From assembly GCA_002361615.1 (NCBI GenBank), contig DETK01000006.1:1-20030 (forward strand): 20,030 nucleotides of DNA, given 5' to 3'. This stretch comes from Bacteroidales bacterium UBA3290. Lineage in GTDB: Bacteria; Bacteroidota; Bacteroidia; Bacteroidales; UBA932. The notes under the pieces were generated by a model, which was given only the letters and a program-made list of their open reading frames with translations, was not told where the DNA came from and did not search any database. Within the stretch, counting starts at the first letter, position 1. Each line of letters begins with the position of its first letter. Made by a program: the position numbers and the translations under genes. This document shows positions 4,997 through 12,896 of the stretch, piece after piece.

Positions 4997-6537
4997 AGCG
5001 TGTTGAGCGAAACGCCGGTCTTCTTGGCGATGCCGCCCAGCGTGTCGCCCGACTTGACCGTATAGTAGGAAGCCGTGGTGCTGGTGGAGGAAGAACTGCT
5101 CTTATGGGCGGATGAGGAGCCCGAGCTGCTGCCGGACGGTTTGCCGGCCGCACCGTAGATATAGAGGCGCTGTCCGACGTGGATGGTGTTGCTCTTGAGG
5201 TTGTTCCAGCGCTTGATATTGTTGACGGTAGTACGATGCTTGGAGGCGATGCTCGAAAGCGTCTCGCCGCTCTTGACCTTGTGGATCACGCGCTGTTCGC
5301 CGCTTCCGCCGGTTTCCTTGATCTTCTTGACAGCCACCGAGTTGAAGAACACGGAGTCCTTGTAGAGGTGGATGCTGTCCTGCACGTCGACATAGGCCAG
5401 GGTGTATTGGTGGGGCAGGTTGAGGATATAGCTGTGCTCGGTGCCCGGGATGATGTCATGGAGGTACTGCGGGTTGAGGTCGCGCAATACTTCCATCGGG
5501 ATGTCGATGTTTTCGGAAATCTGTCCGAAATGGATGTTCTTGTTCACGTGGAAGGTGTCCACGTGGGCGGGCAGGCTGATCTGGGCCGGGACGATGCCGT
5601 GCTCCGGATAGTAGTTCAGCGTGTAGAGGGCGGCGATGAAGGCGGGAATGTAGCCGCGGGTTTCGCGGGGCAGGTAGTCGTAGATTTCCCAGAAGTCGGT
5701 CTTGCCGCCGCTGCGCCGGATGGCCTTGCTCACGTTGCCGGCGCCGCAGTTGTAGGAGGCGATGGCCAGCGACCAGTCGCCGAAGATCATATAGTTGTCC
5801 TTGAGCAGGCGGGCGGCGGCCCGGCAGGAGGTCAGCGGGTCGAGACGCTCATCCACGTAGGAGGTCATTTCCAGGCCGTACATCTTGGCCGTGTTGTACA
5901 TGAACTGCCACATACCCTTGGCCCTGGCGCGCGAGACGGCGCGGGGGTTGAGGGCCGATTCGATGACAGCCATGGCCTTGAGCTCCTTCGGCAGGCCGTA
6001 TTCGTCGAAGATCTCCTCGAACAGCGGCATGTAGTAGGTCGAAAGGCCGATGATGCGGGAAGTGGCCATCGGCATCCGCTCGGTGTAGCGGATGATGGCG
6101 TTCTTGACGGCTTTGTTGAACTGCACGGGGATGAACGAATTCATCTTCTTGAGCCGTTCGATGTACACCTCGTCGGGGATGTTGCTGGTCAGCGAGTCGA
6201 GTTCCAGCGTGGACACGTCGAATTCGTTGACGTCGATCTGCTTCTGGATGTAGTAGAGATTCAGCAGCGAATCGATGTTGTCGGAGTTGTACTCGATCAG
6301 GTTCTCGATGTCGTCGTCGATCAGGATGTCGCCGTCGGTGTCGTTGGCCGGGGCGGAGAGCATCTGGTACTCGTTGTAGAGGGAGTCATAGGCATGCTGC
6401 AGGGAATCCAGCCGATGCGTCAGCTCCTCGATCAGGAGGCTCTGCTTCTTCTTCTCGCTCAGCCGCTGGGCGTGACAGGGCGCCGGGCTGGCAAGAATGA
6501 CTGCGGCAAGCAGGAGGAACAGGGAGAAACGTTTCAT
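4930..6537 (-). CDS. mltD: Membrane-bound lytic transglycosylase, MltD-like, with two LysM domains
   Basis: The enzyme cleaves peptidoglycan glycan strands without water, forming 1,6-anhydromuramic ends, in the periplasm. It has 535 residues from ATG 6537: signal peptide (MKRFSLFLLLAAVILA, then CHA), an N-terminal region rich in Asp/Leu, an SLT domain at about 165-310 with the catalytic glutamate in AVIESALNP (Glu193), the GMWQFM motif and ASYNCGAGN, then LysM 1 (~418-461), a serine-rich linker, and LysM 2 (~491-534). An earlier TTG at 6546 is possible but ATG 6537, 5 bp after the upstream stop, is preferred. It is the last gene of a parA-parB-DUF5683-mltD run. Its 3' end overlaps the HHH gene by 67 bp. 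Confidence 0.93.
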   Translation of the reverse strand: MKRFSLFLLLAAVILASPAPCHAQRLSEKKKQSLLIEELTHRLDSLQHAYDSLYNEYQMLSAPANDTDGDILIDDDIENLIEYNSDNIDSLLNLYYIQKQIDVNEFDVSTLELDSLTSNIPDEVYIERLKKMNSFIPVQFNKAVKNAIIRYTERMPMATSRIIGLSTYYMPLFEEIFDEYGLPKELKAMAVIESALNPRAVSRARAKGMWQFMYNTAKMYGLEMTSYVDERLDPLTSCRAAARLLKDNYMIFGDWSLAIASYNCGAGNVSKAIRRSGGKTDFWEIYDYLPRETRGYIPAFIAALYTLNYYPEHGIVPAQISLPAHVDTFHVNKNIHFGQISENIDIPMEVLRDLNPQYLHDIIPGTEHSYILNLPHQYTLAYVDVQDSIHLYKDSVFFNSVAVKKIKETGGSGEQRVIHKVKSGETLSSIASKHRTTVNNIKRWNNLKSNTIHVGQRLYIYGAAGKPSGSSSGSSSAHKSSSSSTSTTASYYTVKSGDTLGGIAKKTGVSLNTLYKLNGLNARSVIRPGMKIRTK

Positions 6538-6542
6538 AAAAA

Positions 6543-7520
6543 TCAAAATGTGAATTGCAAGTTGAGTCCCAGGGCGGGAACCCCGCCGAAGGAGGAGGAT
6601 GTGTCGTACCAGGTGTATTGCGGGTTCAGCGGCTGGATGACGGTCGGCTGGACCTCGAGCGAAGCGATGTTGTCGCTCACGTCGAAGTCGGCCATGAACG
6701 CAAAGACGTTCGCGTCGATGACGTTCAGGGCATAGACCGCGATGATGGCCAGGATCGAATAGTCCCGCCAGCGACGGTAGGTGTCGCGGTAGGTCTCGGC
6801 CTGGCTGGATGTGATGGCGCCGATATAGCCGCTGTCGCTGGAGCTCGACCCGACCTGGGTGATCCAGCGGAAACGGCGGTATTGCATGTCGTTGAAATGA
6901 TAGAAGTAGCCGCAGGCGATCAGGCCTCCCGTCCAGATGGGGATCTTCCAGTAATCGCCGTTATTGGCCTGGCCCAGTCCCGGCAGCAGGATCGAGTAGA
7001 TGGTCGATTTGGCGGGGACGGGTGCGCGGAAGTCCGTCTTGTAGCACACCACGCCGTCGAGCAGCTGGGCCCAGTAGAATGCGCCGGCCGCGATGAAACT
7101 GGCCGTGCTCATGTATTTGTATTTATCGAGTCCCGTTTCGCGGTACTGCTTGTTGAAGCGGATGCCGCCATAGATGCCGGCACCCATGCCGGCATAGACG
7201 ACCGGGACTTTCCAGTAATCCTTGTTATAGAGTTGTGCGGCGCCGGGGACGATCGCCGAGCCGAGCACCATATAGCCCGGGGTGAGCGTGTCGCGTCCCG
7301 CGTAGCCGCGGATGAGACGGCGGATGGAGAAGCCCTGGACCGTGTCGGTCACCGCGGAGGTATCCTTGGCTGCGGTGTTGTTCATCTCCGAACCCGGAGG
7401 CCCGGTGACCGTTCCGGAAGCTTTCTGTCCCGAGACGTCGTTGCGTGTGCTCCTGAACTGGGCGTTCAGGCTGCAGCAGACGCTGAGCAGGAGGAACAGG
7501 GTGAGGATCAGGCGGCGCAC
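6543..7520 (-). CDS. DUF5683 family exported/membrane protein
   Basis: A 325-residue protein with an N-terminal signal sequence (RRLILTLFLLLSVCCSLNA). Two similar segments, VPGAAQLYNKDYWKVPVVYAG (91-111) and LPGLGQANNGDYWKIPIWTGG (179-199), match the DUF5683 pattern of PGxGQ-N-DYWKxP followed by a hydrophobic helix. A third hydrophobic helix is at about 254-275. The family has no known biochemical role; its steady position between parB and a lytic transglycosylase in Bacteroidota suggests a cell-envelope or division task. The best start is GTG 7520, 13 bp after the parB stop, which places the signal peptide at the N-terminus. It ends 5 bp before mltD. Confidence 0.85.
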   Translation of the reverse strand: MRRLILTLFLLLSVCCSLNAQFRSTRNDVSGQKASGTVTGPPGSEMNNTAAKDTSAVTDTVQGFSIRRLIRGYAGRDTLTPGYMVLGSAIVPGAAQLYNKDYWKVPVVYAGMGAGIYGGIRFNKQYRETGLDKYKYMSTASFIAAGAFYWAQLLDGVVCYKTDFRAPVPAKSTIYSILLPGLGQANNGDYWKIPIWTGGLIACGYFYHFNDMQYRRFRWITQVGSSSSDSGYIGAITSSQAETYRDTYRRWRDYSILAIIAVYALNVIDANVFAFMADFDVSDNIASLEVQPTVIQPLNPQYTWYDTSSSFGGVPALGLNLQFTF

Positions 7521-7533
7521 GGGCAGTTGTCGG

Positions 7534-8415
7534 TTAACGGTTCAAATCTTCTAAAAAGGCTTCCACTTGGCTCTGGTTGCCGAAACGGATGGTGATGGTG
7601 CCGCCTCCCTTGGCGTCGCGGCGCACGGCCACGTTGCCGTCGAAGTGGCGGCCGACCCGCTCGGCCAGGGCGTAGTACACTTCGGGGAGGTCCTCCGCCT
7701 CAGGGGCGGGGCTTTCCTTCCGGGAGAGGGACTGCAGTTTCTGTTCGAGCCGGCGTACCGACCAGTCGTTCCGGATGATGCTGTCGCAAAGCCGGTCCTG
7801 CAGGGCGGTGTCTTCGACGCCCAGCAGCACCTTGGCGTGTCCTACAGAAATCTTGCCATCCTTGAGTGCCTTCTGCACGGTGTCGGGCAGGCGGAGCAGG
7901 CGGAGGTAGTTGGTGATGGTCGTCCGCTTCTTGCCCACGCGCAGGGCCATGGCTTCCTGGGTGAGATTGCATTCGTCGATCAGCCGCTGGAAACTGAGGG
8001 CGGTCTCGACGGGGTCGAGGTCCTCGCGCTGGATGTTTTCCACGATGGCCATTTCCAGCATGGCGGCGTCGTCAGCCTGGCGGATGTAGGCCGGTACTTC
8101 CGTCAGCCCGGCCGCCTTCGCGGCCCGGTAGCGGCGTTCGCCGCTGATGATCTGGTAGCTGGTGGGTCCGGTCTGCCGCAGGGTGAGGGGCTGGATGATG
8201 CCCAGCGTCCGGATCGATCCGGCGAGTTCCTGCAGCGCTTCCGGGTCGAAATCCTCCCGGGGCTGGTAGGGGTTGGGGACGATCTGGTCGAGCGGGATCC
8301 CGGCCACGGCGGCGGGATTGCCGCTGATGATGCGGTGGATCTGCCGGGTCTCTTTGAGCGTATCTTCACCCAGCAGGGCGCCCAGGCCTCTTCCTAGTGC
8401 TGATCTCTTTGCCAT
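7534..8415 (-). CDS. parB: Chromosome partitioning protein ParB (Spo0J)
   Basis: ParB is a CTP-dependent DNA clamp that loads at parS sites and works with ParA to segregate the replication origin. The 293 residues show the short basic N-terminus for ParA contact (MAKRSALGRGLGALL), the ParB/sulfiredoxin-like CTPase domain with IVPNPYQPR (45-53), GERRYRA (92-98) and ENIQRED (126-132), an HTH at about 151-177 (LTQEAMALRVGKKRTTITNYL), and a C-terminal dimerisation region (~245-293). The start ATG lies inside the end of parA (22-bp overlap), implying translational coupling. No convincing parS was seen in the window. Confidence 0.96.
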   Translation of the reverse strand: MAKRSALGRGLGALLGEDTLKETRQIHRIISGNPAAVAGIPLDQIVPNPYQPREDFDPEALQELAGSIRTLGIIQPLTLRQTGPTSYQIISGERRYRAAKAAGLTEVPAYIRQADDAAMLEMAIVENIQREDLDPVETALSFQRLIDECNLTQEAMALRVGKKRTTITNYLRLLRLPDTVQKALKDGKISVGHAKVLLGVEDTALQDRLCDSIIRNDWSVRRLEQKLQSLSRKESPAPEAEDLPEVYYALAERVGRHFDGNVAVRRDAKGGGTITIRFGNQSQVEAFLEDLNR

Positions 8416-9182
8416 GTTTCGTTCTTTTTGATGATCTCCCGGGCCAGGTTGAGGTAGTTGTCCGCACCGGCGGAACGGGCGTCATAGAGGATGGCCGGCT
8501 TGCCGTAGGAGGGGGCTTCGCTCAGGCGTACATTCTTGGTTATCATGGTCTTGAAGACCATGTCAGGGTAATAGGTCTTCACTTCTTCCACCACTTGGTT
8601 GTGGAGCCGCAGGCGGCTGTCGTACATGGTGAAGAGGAAGCCTTCGATGGTCAGGGAAGGATTGAGCCGGGTGCGGACGATGTTGATGGTGTTCAGGAGC
8701 TTGCCCAGGCCTTCCAGCGGGAAGTATTCCGGCTGGACAGGGATGATCACGCTGTCGGAGGCCGTCAGGGCGTTGATGGTGATCAGGCCGAGCGAAGGAG
8801 CGCAGTCCAGGATGACATAGTCGTAGCGGTCGCGTACGGCGGAGAGGGCGTCCCGGAGCACGTTCTCCCGTCCGGGGACTTCGAGCATCTCGATCTCCGC
8901 GCCCACCAGGTTGATGTGCGAGGTGATGATGTCGAGATTGTCCACGCCGGTGGGTTTGATTACGCTCTCGACCGTCCGCTCGCCGATGAGGACTTCGTAG
9001 AGGGTGTCCTGCTCCTTGGAGTCGGGGTTGAAGTTCAGACCGGAAGTGGTATTGGCCTGGGGGTCTGCGTCGATGATGAGCGTCCTGTATTCCAGGACGG
9101 CCAGCGAAGAGGCCAGGTTGATGGAGGTGGTCGTCTTTCCGACGCCTCCTTTTTGGTTGGCGATAGCGATGATCTTTCCCAT
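8394..9182 (-). CDS. parA: Chromosome partitioning ATPase ParA (Soj)
   Basis: ParA is a Walker-type ATPase that binds nucleoid DNA when ATP-bound and pulls ParB-parS complexes apart. The 262 residues begin MGKIIAIANQKGGVGKTT with the deviant Walker A motif KGGVGKTT at 11-18; Walker A' is LIIDADPQAN (35-44) and Walker B VILDCAPS (123-130). The length fits chromosomal Soj-type ParA without an N-terminal HTH. ATG 9182 is chosen over an upstream TTG because it gives the canonical start. It heads the leftward operon with parB, the DUF5683 gene and mltD. The -7 box TAACTTTG lies only 6 bp upstream of the ATG, so the mRNA may be almost leaderless. Confidence 0.96.
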   Translation of the reverse strand: MGKIIAIANQKGGVGKTTTSINLASSLAVLEYRTLIIDADPQANTTSGLNFNPDSKEQDTLYEVLIGERTVESVIKPTGVDNLDIITSHINLVGAEIEMLEVPGRENVLRDALSAVRDRYDYVILDCAPSLGLITINALTASDSVIIPVQPEYFPLEGLGKLLNTINIVRTRLNPSLTIEGFLFTMYDSRLRLHNQVVEEVKTYYPDMVFKTMITKNVRLSEAPSYGKPAILYDARSAGADNYLNLAREIIKKNETWQRDQH

Positions 9183-9198
9183 AACTTGCAAAGTTATG
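9180..9198. promoter_or_regulatory. Palindrome over the parA start codon and -7 box
   Basis: CATAACTT-GCA-AAGTTATG has perfect 8-bp arms. It includes the parA start codon (complement CAT at 9180-9182) and the minus-strand -7 box TAACTTTG (9196-9189). A third ATAACTT lies at 9208-9214. It may be an operator for control of the par operon. Confidence 0.5.
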
Positions 9199-9216
9199 AA
9201 AAAATCAATAACTTTA
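9185..9216 (+). promoter_or_regulatory. Promoter of the lipid kinase gene
   Basis: CTTG (9185-9188), 20 nt, TAACTTTA (9209-9216; one mismatch to TAnnTTTG at the last base). The start would be near 9222, with a leader of about 16 nt before ATG 9238. The region overlaps the parA promoter on the other strand. Confidence 0.6.
9189..9196 (-). promoter_or_regulatory. -7 box of the parA operon
   Basis: TAACTTTG on the minus strand is an exact TAnnTTTG match. No TTTG box is seen 19-21 nt upstream. A transcription start 5-7 bp downstream would fall within 0-3 nt of the parA ATG. Confidence 0.55.
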
Positions 9217-9237
9217 CGTAGCTAAAACCTTGAATTT

Positions 9238-10179
9238 ATGACCATCTCATCTGCCTGGCGGGTGATCGTCAGCAGCCGTTCGGGGGGCGGTAAAGCCCGC
9301 CGCGACTGGCCTGAGATTGCGAAGATGCTAAAAGCTAGGAGTATAGAGTTTTCTGAAAAGATTACGGACCACGCCTACCATGCTATCGAACTGGCGCGGG
9401 AAGCCGTTTTGGAAGGATTCCGCAAATTGCTGGTGCTGGGCGGCGACGGGGCCATCCACGAAGTGCTCAACGGACTTTTTTCCCAGGAGGAAGTCTCCCC
9501 TTCGGAAGTGACGCTCGGCCTGATTCCCGTCGGCTCGGGCAACGACTGGTCGCGCCTGCACAAGATTCCGGCCGATTATGAAGCGGCTGTCGATTTGATT
9601 GCGGATGCAGAGCGGCATACCCGCGTGCAGGATGTGGCGCGTGTCGATACGCTGATGGACGGCAAGCCCTATTGCCGGCACATGATGAACATCGGCGGCC
9701 TGGGTTTCGATTCGGAAGTGTGTCATCGCTTCGACCTGGCCAAGGAGCGCGGTCACGCCAGTGACCGGCAGTACCTGAAGTCGTTGCTCTCTGGATTCCT
9801 TTCGTATAAGTGCCTTAAGTTCAGGGTCTCCGTAGATGGTCAGGAGTTTTATCGCGGTCCGGCCTTCTCGGTGGCGCTGGGTATCGGAAAGTATTGCGGC
9901 GGCGGGATGATGCAGACGCCCGAGGCCATCCCCGACGACGGCTTGATCGATGTGACAGTGGTCGGCAAGGTCAGCAAACTGCAATTCCTCCACAAGGTGC
10001 CCTCTCTGTTCCGGGGAGACATCTTCAAGAACAAGGAAGTGATCCACACACGGGGCCGGAAGGTCGATATCTCGGCGGCGCCGTATTCCTATATGGAAGT
10101 GGACGGGGAACCGGTCGGCATCACGCCCGTGCACGTCGCCGTCATTCCGGCCGGCGTGAAGGTCGTATCGAATATGTAA
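9238..10179 (+). CDS. Diacylglycerol-kinase-family lipid kinase (YegS/DagK-like)
   Basis: A 313-residue protein of the DAGK catalytic-domain family, which phosphorylates lipid alcohols such as diacylglycerol, or sphingoid lipids in some Bacteroidales. It shows the nucleotide-binding loop LLVLGGDGAIHEVLNG with GGDG at 68-71, then LIPVGSGNDWSR (95-106), NIGGLGFDSEV near 151-161, and the C-terminal beta-sandwich segment PDDGLIDVTVV with a closing MEVDGEPVG. The protein is soluble, with no membrane helix. It is divergent from parA with 55 bp between them. It ends 4 bp from the stop of the convergent FKBP gene. The exact substrate cannot be told from sequence. Confidence 0.9.
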   Translation: MTISSAWRVIVSSRSGGGKARRDWPEIAKMLKARSIEFSEKITDHAYHAIELAREAVLEGFRKLLVLGGDGAIHEVLNGLFSQEEVSPSEVTLGLIPVGSGNDWSRLHKIPADYEAAVDLIADAERHTRVQDVARVDTLMDGKPYCRHMMNIGGLGFDSEVCHRFDLAKERGHASDRQYLKSLLSGFLSYKCLKFRVSVDGQEFYRGPAFSVALGIGKYCGGGMMQTPEAIPDDGLIDVTVVGKVSKLQFLHKVPSLFRGDIFKNKEVIHTRGRKVDISAAPYSYMEVDGEPVGITPVHVAVIPAGVKVVSNM

Positions 10180-10183
10180 TCTT

Positions 10184-11185
10184 TCAGTCTTTCGGCTCGA
10201 TATAGAGCCAGAAGTAGAGAGGGGCGTATTCGGGAATCGAAGGGCTCTTCCCTTTTTCGCCATAGCCGAGTTCGGAGTTGAAGACCGTTACGGCCTTTTC
10301 GCCGAAATTCATCATCCGGATGGCCTTTCCGAAACCGTCAACCACGCTGTTGTTGTTGCCGAACTGCTCGGGATCATCCTTGTAGTAGGAGATGGTAAGG
10401 GCATTGTAGGAGCCTGTGCTCGTCCAGATGCGGTAGAACTTGGCGGTGTCTTCGATATTGGTGTCGAACACCTGGCCGTTCAGCAGGCGGCCGACATAGC
10501 GGACGCTGATGTTGTGGCCTTCCGAGATGGTGTCGGACTCGGCGGTTTTCTCCACGAGTTTCTTGAAATACAGGTGCTCGGCAGCCGTGTCGGATACCTG
10601 GTAGTTGCGCTGGAACCAGTCTTTCATGAGCTGTTCCTGGTAGGCGTAGATCTTGTTGACCACGGTGTCGATCTCGATCTCGAGGATTTCGTTGTAGCTC
10701 TCTTCCGTACCGCTGAAGGCGCTGTACATCGAGAGTGCGTGGCCGGAGGCCGAGAGGGGAAGGGCGACTTTGGCGTAGCCGCCGGCCTTCATGGCCCGGA
10801 GCACCGTCTCCAGGTCATCGGGCAGGTAGCCCTGGTCGATCCGCCAGATGCTGCTGCCGTAATGGTTCAGGACGGAGTAGGTCCCCAGTTGCCGGGCGAG
10901 TCCTTCGTCGTTGGTGGAGATGATCTCGCCGTCGAGCTTGCTTTTCACGTAGTGGGCGAAGACGTAGGCACTGTCGCCGATCGCCGGACCGTCACCCGGT
11001 TCCATGTCGAGGACGTAGAGGCCGGTGTCGCCGTAGGTCGTCTTGCCGGGATAGTTGTGGCGCATCCAGGCCTTCATCACGCGGTCCTGGGAGGCATAGG
11101 TTTCGGTCTGGGGTTCTACGGCGCAGGCGGCCGTCAGCAGGAAGGCCGGTATCAGGGTAGCAAGCAGCAGGTCTTTGATTCTCAT
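10184..11185 (-). CDS. FKBP-type peptidyl-prolyl isomerase lipoprotein, two FKBP-like regions
   Basis: A 333-residue exported lipoprotein: MRIKDLLLATLIPAFLLTAAC gives a lipobox with Cys21. The C-terminal region (~225-333) resembles an FKBP domain (ISVRYVGRLLNGQVFDTN, VVDGFGKAIRMMNFGEKAVTVF, SELGYGEKG, APLYFWLYIE). A second, weaker FKBP-like region lies at about 50-190 (YVFAHYVKSKLDGEIISTND, VLRAMKAGGYAKVALP) and may be inactive. These proteins help fold exported proteins; GldI of gliding Flavobacteria is a relative, but no gliding genes are seen here. The start is ATG 11185, 7 bp after the stop of the preceding FKBP gene; an open frame upstream to 11266 only runs through that gene. Confidence 0.85.
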   Translation of the reverse strand: MRIKDLLLATLIPAFLLTAACAVEPQTETYASQDRVMKAWMRHNYPGKTTYGDTGLYVLDMEPGDGPAIGDSAYVFAHYVKSKLDGEIISTNDEGLARQLGTYSVLNHYGSSIWRIDQGYLPDDLETVLRAMKAGGYAKVALPLSASGHALSMYSAFSGTEESYNEILEIEIDTVVNKIYAYQEQLMKDWFQRNYQVSDTAAEHLYFKKLVEKTAESDTISEGHNISVRYVGRLLNGQVFDTNIEDTAKFYRIWTSTGSYNALTISYYKDDPEQFGNNNSVVDGFGKAIRMMNFGEKAVTVFNSELGYGEKGKSPSIPEYAPLYFWLYIEPKD

Positions 11186-11192
11186 ACGCAGG

Positions 11193-11675
11193 TCAGTCTT
11201 TTTTGATGGCGGCCACGAGTACTTCGAACAGCAGGGCGGTGTTCTCGTCCACCAGGCCGACCGCATTCTCTCCGTATCCGTACTTGGATGTGAAGATAAT
11301 CAGGCGTCTTTCGCCCAGGTGGGCCCCGACCAGGCCCCGGTCCAGACCGGGGATCAGGTCGCCCGTTCCTACGCGGAACATGCCGCTGTCGCGGACGAAT
11401 TGGATCGTGGGGCCTTTCTGCTCGAAGATGTGGCCGGCCAGGAAGAGGAAGGTCGAATCACCTTTCTCGATGGCGGGGGCCCCCAGGAGCGTATCCACGA
11501 GGATGATGCTGTTCACGCCCTGGTTGCGGATCACTTCGAAGTCCTCGAAATTCTTCTGGATGTAGTCGTCGATGTACTTTTCCTGGTTGACGATGGCTTC
11601 GCGCACCTCGGTCTCGCAGGAGACCAGCAGGGCACCTGTCAGGAGGGTCAGCAGGAGAAAAAGGGTACGGCGCAT
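11193..11675 (-). CDS. FKBP-type peptidyl-prolyl cis-trans isomerase lipoprotein
   Basis: A 160-residue lipoprotein with signal MRRTLFLLLTLLTGALLVSC (Cys20) and one FKBP domain at about 70-158: FLFLAGHIFEQKG, then FRVGTGDLIPGLDRGLVGAHLGERRLIIF, YGYGE and ALLFEVLVAAI. The FKBP Trp at the base of the pocket is replaced by Leu (PGLD), as in many bacterial members, and the usual FD pair reads FE, so activity may be reduced. It lies between nrnA and a second FKBP lipoprotein gene on the same strand (46 bp and 7 bp spacing). The nrnA-FKBP arrangement recurs in Bacteroidota. Confidence 0.88.
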   Translation of the reverse strand: MRRTLFLLLTLLTGALLVSCETEVREAIVNQEKYIDDYIQKNFEDFEVIRNQGVNSIILVDTLLGAPAIEKGDSTFLFLAGHIFEQKGPTIQFVRDSGMFRVGTGDLIPGLDRGLVGAHLGERRLIIFTSKYGYGENAVGLVDENTALLFEVLVAAIKKD

Positions 11676-11698
11676 CTTCGGAAACAGTCAGTAATCCG

Positions 11699-11706
11699 CA
11701 AAATTA
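11699..11706 (-). promoter_or_regulatory. Possible internal -7 box for the FKBP genes
   Basis: TAATTTTG on the minus strand matches TAnnTTTG exactly and lies 24 bp upstream of the first FKBP start codon, in the gap after nrnA. No -33 box is seen at the right spacing, so this is a weak call. Confidence 0.35.
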
Positions 11707-11721
11707 TACAAAAGATATGCC

Positions 11722-12762
11722 TTATGAAAATTTTTCTTCTTCCGGCCATGCCTCCAGGGCCTGCTCGAAATAGGCGGGCACGTCTTCCAGCGGCATGTAC
11801 AGGCGGCCGCCCGCGGCATTGCGGTGGCCGCCGCCGTTGAAGAAGCGGATGGCGAAGCGGTTGACGTTGATCTCGTTCTTGGAGCGGAGCGAGACGCGGA
11901 TGTATTTCCCGTCGAAATTCTCGGTGAACAGGGCGCTGATCCGTACGTCGCGGATGGCGAGGGGCAGGTTGACGAAGCCCTCGCTGTCGCCGGGTAGGAA
12001 GTGATAGCGGTCTTTCTCCTTGTTGCTCAGGAGCATATAGGCGGCCTGGTGCTTGGGAAGGACTTTCATCTTGTCTTTGACCATGTGGCCCATCAGCCGG
12101 GTGCGGGAGACGCTGTAGCAACTGAGTACTTTCTCCTGGAGAGCTTCTTTGTTGACGCCGCGGGCGATGAGCCGGGAGGCCATCTCGAAGGTGCCGGGGA
12201 AGACCGAATTGGAGAAGTTGTTGGTGTCGGTCATCATCCCCACGTAGAGCGATTCGGCGCAGCGGAGCGGGATGCGGTCCGGATCGCCGGCGATGTCGGG
12301 CATCGCCATAAGGGTCCAGAACAGCAGTTCGCAGGTGGAGGAGACGTCGATGGTCGAGACGGCCAGGTCGAAGCGGTCGGTTTCTGCGGCGATATGGTGG
12401 TCGATGAGTACTTTGCGGGCTTTGGACTGCAGGATGTCCTGCTCGAGATATTCGGTGCGGCTCAGGCGGTTCAGGTCGAGGCAGACGAGCAGGTCGGCGC
12501 CGGCGACCAGCCGGCGGGCGAGCTCGGGATCACGCTCGCAGATGACGATCCGCTCGCGCGGGTCTTCCGGTTCGAGGAAGGCCATGCTTTCGGGGTAGGG
12601 GCTCGGCAGGATGATGCGGGGCTGCTTTCCGCGGGCTTTCAGGTAGTGGTAGGCGGCGGTGACGCTGCCTACCGCGTCGCCGTCCGGATTGAAGTGCCCG
12701 ACCAGCACGATTTCGCGGGATTCCGACAGCAGGGATTCAAGCTTTAGCGTATCGATTGTCAT
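11722..12762 (-). CDS. nrnA: DHH-family oligoribonuclease / pAp phosphatase, NrnA-like
   Basis: NrnA-type DHH phosphoesterases degrade 2-5-nt RNA fragments and dephosphorylate 3'-phosphoadenosine-5'-phosphate in the cytoplasm. The 346 residues show all metal-binding motifs: HFNPDGDA (23-30), CLDLN (94-98), DHH (121-123) and the DHHA1 substrate motif GGGHRNAAGG (310-319). The start ATG at 12762 (MTIDTLKLESLL) is chosen; an upstream in-frame ATG at 12843 would translate the AT-rich promoter region. It leads the leftward group with two FKBP lipoprotein genes. Confidence 0.92.
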   Translation of the reverse strand: MTIDTLKLESLLSESREIVLVGHFNPDGDAVGSVTAAYHYLKARGKQPRIILPSPYPESMAFLEPEDPRERIVICERDPELARRLVAGADLLVCLDLNRLSRTEYLEQDILQSKARKVLIDHHIAAETDRFDLAVSTIDVSSTCELLFWTLMAMPDIAGDPDRIPLRCAESLYVGMMTDTNNFSNSVFPGTFEMASRLIARGVNKEALQEKVLSCYSVSRTRLMGHMVKDKMKVLPKHQAAYMLLSNKEKDRYHFLPGDSEGFVNLPLAIRDVRISALFTENFDGKYIRVSLRSKNEINVNRFAIRFFNGGGHRNAAGGRLYMPLEDVPAYFEQALEAWPEEEKFS

Positions 12763-12788
12763 GGAAAGGCAAGTCAGTTTTCTTGCTG

Positions 12789-12796
12789 CAAAATTA
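12789..12796 (-). promoter_or_regulatory. -7 box of nrnA
   Basis: TAATTTTG on the minus strand, 26 bp upstream of ATG 12762, is an exact TAnnTTTG match. TTTC (12818-12815) 18 nt upstream is a poor -33 candidate. The divergent plus-strand promoter overlaps this area. Confidence 0.5.
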
Positions 12797-12803
12797 AAAA
12801 TAT

Positions 12804-12835
12804 ATTGTAGTCTTGAAATTAATTTTTTACTTTTG
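12804..12835 (+). promoter_or_regulatory. Promoter of the 12897-14592 operon
   Basis: ATTG (12804-12807), exactly 20 nt, TACTTTTG (12828-12835): a full Bacteroidota promoter match. The predicted start is near 12842, giving a leader of about 55 nt before ATG 12897. Confidence 0.75.
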
Positions 12836-12896
12836 TAAGTCAAATCAATTTGCCATACCAGCAGACAACCGCGACAATATTAAAAATTAACCTGAT

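Noticed and set aside
5530..5545. parS-like sequence around TTCACGTGGAA
   Set aside because: Only about 11 of 16 positions match the parS consensus and it lies within mltD coding sequence.
5179..6735. Plus-strand frame of 518 codons
   Set aside because: Antisense to mltD and the DUF5683 gene, whose domains are clear; the plus-strand translation is low-complexity Val/Gly/Asp.
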